Shown: positions 5,136 through 5,978 of the stretch, in pieces
How the letters are laid out: each line of letters opens with the position of its first letter
How positions within the stretch are numbered: the first letter of the stretch is position 1
DNA from: Actinomycetes bacterium
GTDB taxonomy: Bacteria; Actinomycetota; Actinomycetes; Propionibacteriales; Propionibacteriaceae
Length of the DNA stretch: 5,978 nt
NCBI GenBank assembly: GCA_023392635.1
Contig: JAEVYS010000019.1
Location: forward strand, 1-5,978
Direction: 5' to 3'
Made by a program: the position numbers and the translations under genes
The notes under the pieces: generated by a model
What the model saw: the letters and a program-made list of their open reading frames with translations, nothing else
What the model was told of the DNA's origin: nothing
Databases searched by the model: none

Positions 5136-5978
5136 CCCGGACCCGCACGGTGCTCGGGGTGCTGTTCGCCCTGCTCGCCGGGCTGCTGGTCCCGGTCGCC
5201 CTCGTGGCCGGCTGGGCGCACGACCAGATCGAGGACACCGGGGCGTTCGTCGCGCGCTACGCGCCGCTCGCACGCGATCCCCGCGTCCAGGAGGTGGTGA
5301 CGTCGTCGTTGACCGAGGCGATCACCGGCCAGCTCGGGCTCCAGGACAACCGCCTGGCCACGGCGCTGGTGACCCGGACGGTGTCGCAGTTCAGCGGCAG
5401 CGACGCGTTCGAGGCCGCCTGGACCACCGGCCTGCGCCTGGCCCACGCCGAGTTGCGCGCCCTACTGACCGGCGACCTCGAGCGGCTCCAGGTCGTCGAC
5501 GGGCAGGTCCAGCTGCGCCTCGCCCCCTTCGCGGACGCCGTCAAGGACCGGCTGTCGCAGGCCGGAGTCCCGTTCGTCGACCGGCTTCCGCCGGTGACCG
5601 GGGGGATCACCCTGCTCCGGGTCGATCCCGGGCTCCTGCCCGCCCTGCAGGCGTCCTACCGCGTGCTCCAGGTCGGTGCCGCCTGGCTGGGCATGGTGGC
5701 CGCGGTCCTGGCCGTCACCGCCATCGCGGCCTGGCCACGTCGCCGTGCCGCCCTGGTGACGCTCGGCCTCGCCGTCGCGGTCGCGACGCTCGCCGTCTGG
5801 GCGGTCGCCGCGACGGCCGTGGGCATGCTGCTGGCCGGCCTCGCCGCACCCCTGGCCAGCCTGGCCGGCGCGCTGGCCGACCTCGCGCTCCTCCCGCTGA
5901 AGTCACCGGCGCTCGCCTTTGTGGTGTGCGGGTCGCTGCTGGCGTTCCTCAGTGGGCTGGCCGCGCCCGCCTCCGCGA
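5099..5978 (+). CDS. Actinobacterial integral membrane protein of unknown function, 3'-partial
   Basis: An open frame runs off the right edge with no stop; 293 residues are visible from GTG 5099. Helix 1 is about residues 18-38, preceded by an Arg-rich stretch (R6, R10, R14, R16) that suits a cytoplasmic N-terminus. A soluble region of about 150 residues follows, probably outside the membrane, beginning with a pattern I associate with actinobacterial membrane proteins (W39..DQIEDT, then PLARDPRVQ at 56-64). Further helices are about 190-212, 217-247 and 270-289. The start is uncertain. GTG 5099 overlaps the ABC-F gene by 37 bases but has GGAGG (5090-5094) four bases upstream and keeps the positive N-terminus. 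GTG 5150 avoids the overlap but loses the arginines, and its nearest GAGGGG is 17 bases away. I recognise no enzymatic motif. The Ala/Leu/Val-rich composition makes antisense frames open here; those are artefacts. Confidence 0.8.
   Translation, partial: MAGTGRDGGRGVARTRTVLGVLFALLAGLLVPVALVAGWAHDQIEDTGAFVARYAPLARDPRVQEVVTSSLTEAITGQLGLQDNRLATALVTRTVSQFSGSDAFEAAWTTGLRLAHAELRALLTGDLERLQVVDGQVQLRLAPFADAVKDRLSQAGVPFVDRLPPVTGGITLLRVDPGLLPALQASYRVLQVGAAWLGMVAAVLAVTAIAAWPRRRAALVTLGLAVAVATLAVWAVAATAVGMLLAGLAAPLASLAGALADLALLPLKSPALAFVVCGSLLAFLSGLAAPASA

Noticed and set aside
2460..5273. Very long antisense open frame of 937 codons
   Set aside because: It lies opposite three well-supported genes. Its product is a low-complexity mix of Arg, Gly, Ala, Val, Asp and His with no domain, as expected when GC-rich third positions suppress stops on the other strand.
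5027..5610. Antisense frames (5027-5446 and 5257-5610) opposite the last membrane protein
   Set aside because: The sense frame shows helices and a positively charged N-terminus; the antisense products show no domain.

Overview
This is high-GC actinobacterial DNA (Actinomycetota). The evidence is strong G/C at third codon positions, GTG and TTG starts, and the order E2 acyltransferase - lipB - lipA - DUF4191 membrane protein. That order matches the Mycobacterium tuberculosis neighbourhood around Rv2215-Rv2219. I cannot fix the genus; a propionibacterial-type actinomycete is only a guess.

Layout, all on the + strand. Positions 1-725 hold the C-terminal catalytic domain of a lipoyl-dependent E2 acyltransferase whose 5' part lies outside the window. 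Its stop overlaps the GTG of lipB (722-1513). A 74-base gap then carries a possible leaderless promoter and a short palindrome, followed by lipA (1588-2538). The lipA stop overlaps the start of a two-helix DUF4191 membrane protein (2535-3299). Nine bases later and in the same frame, a TTG opens a Uup-like ABC-F ATPase (3309-5135). A membrane protein gene, probably starting inside the 3' end of the ABC-F gene at 5099, runs off the right edge.

The first three genes form one pathway. LipB loads octanoate onto the lipoyl domain of E2-type proteins, LipA inserts the two sulfurs, and the E2 uses the finished lipoyl arm to transfer acyl groups. DUF4191 has no known function but regularly sits beside lipA. 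The ABC-F protein and the last membrane protein have no obvious lipoate role; they look like a co-directional housekeeping extension of the cluster.

Coding density is very high, and the only gap over 20 bases is lipB-lipA. I see no tRNA, rRNA, CRISPR array, insertion sequence, attachment site or convincing intrinsic terminator. Nothing here is a clear new system. The points most worth a second look are the lipA leaderless promoter/palindrome, the hairpin across the DUF4191-ABC-F junction, and the unknown role of DUF4191.
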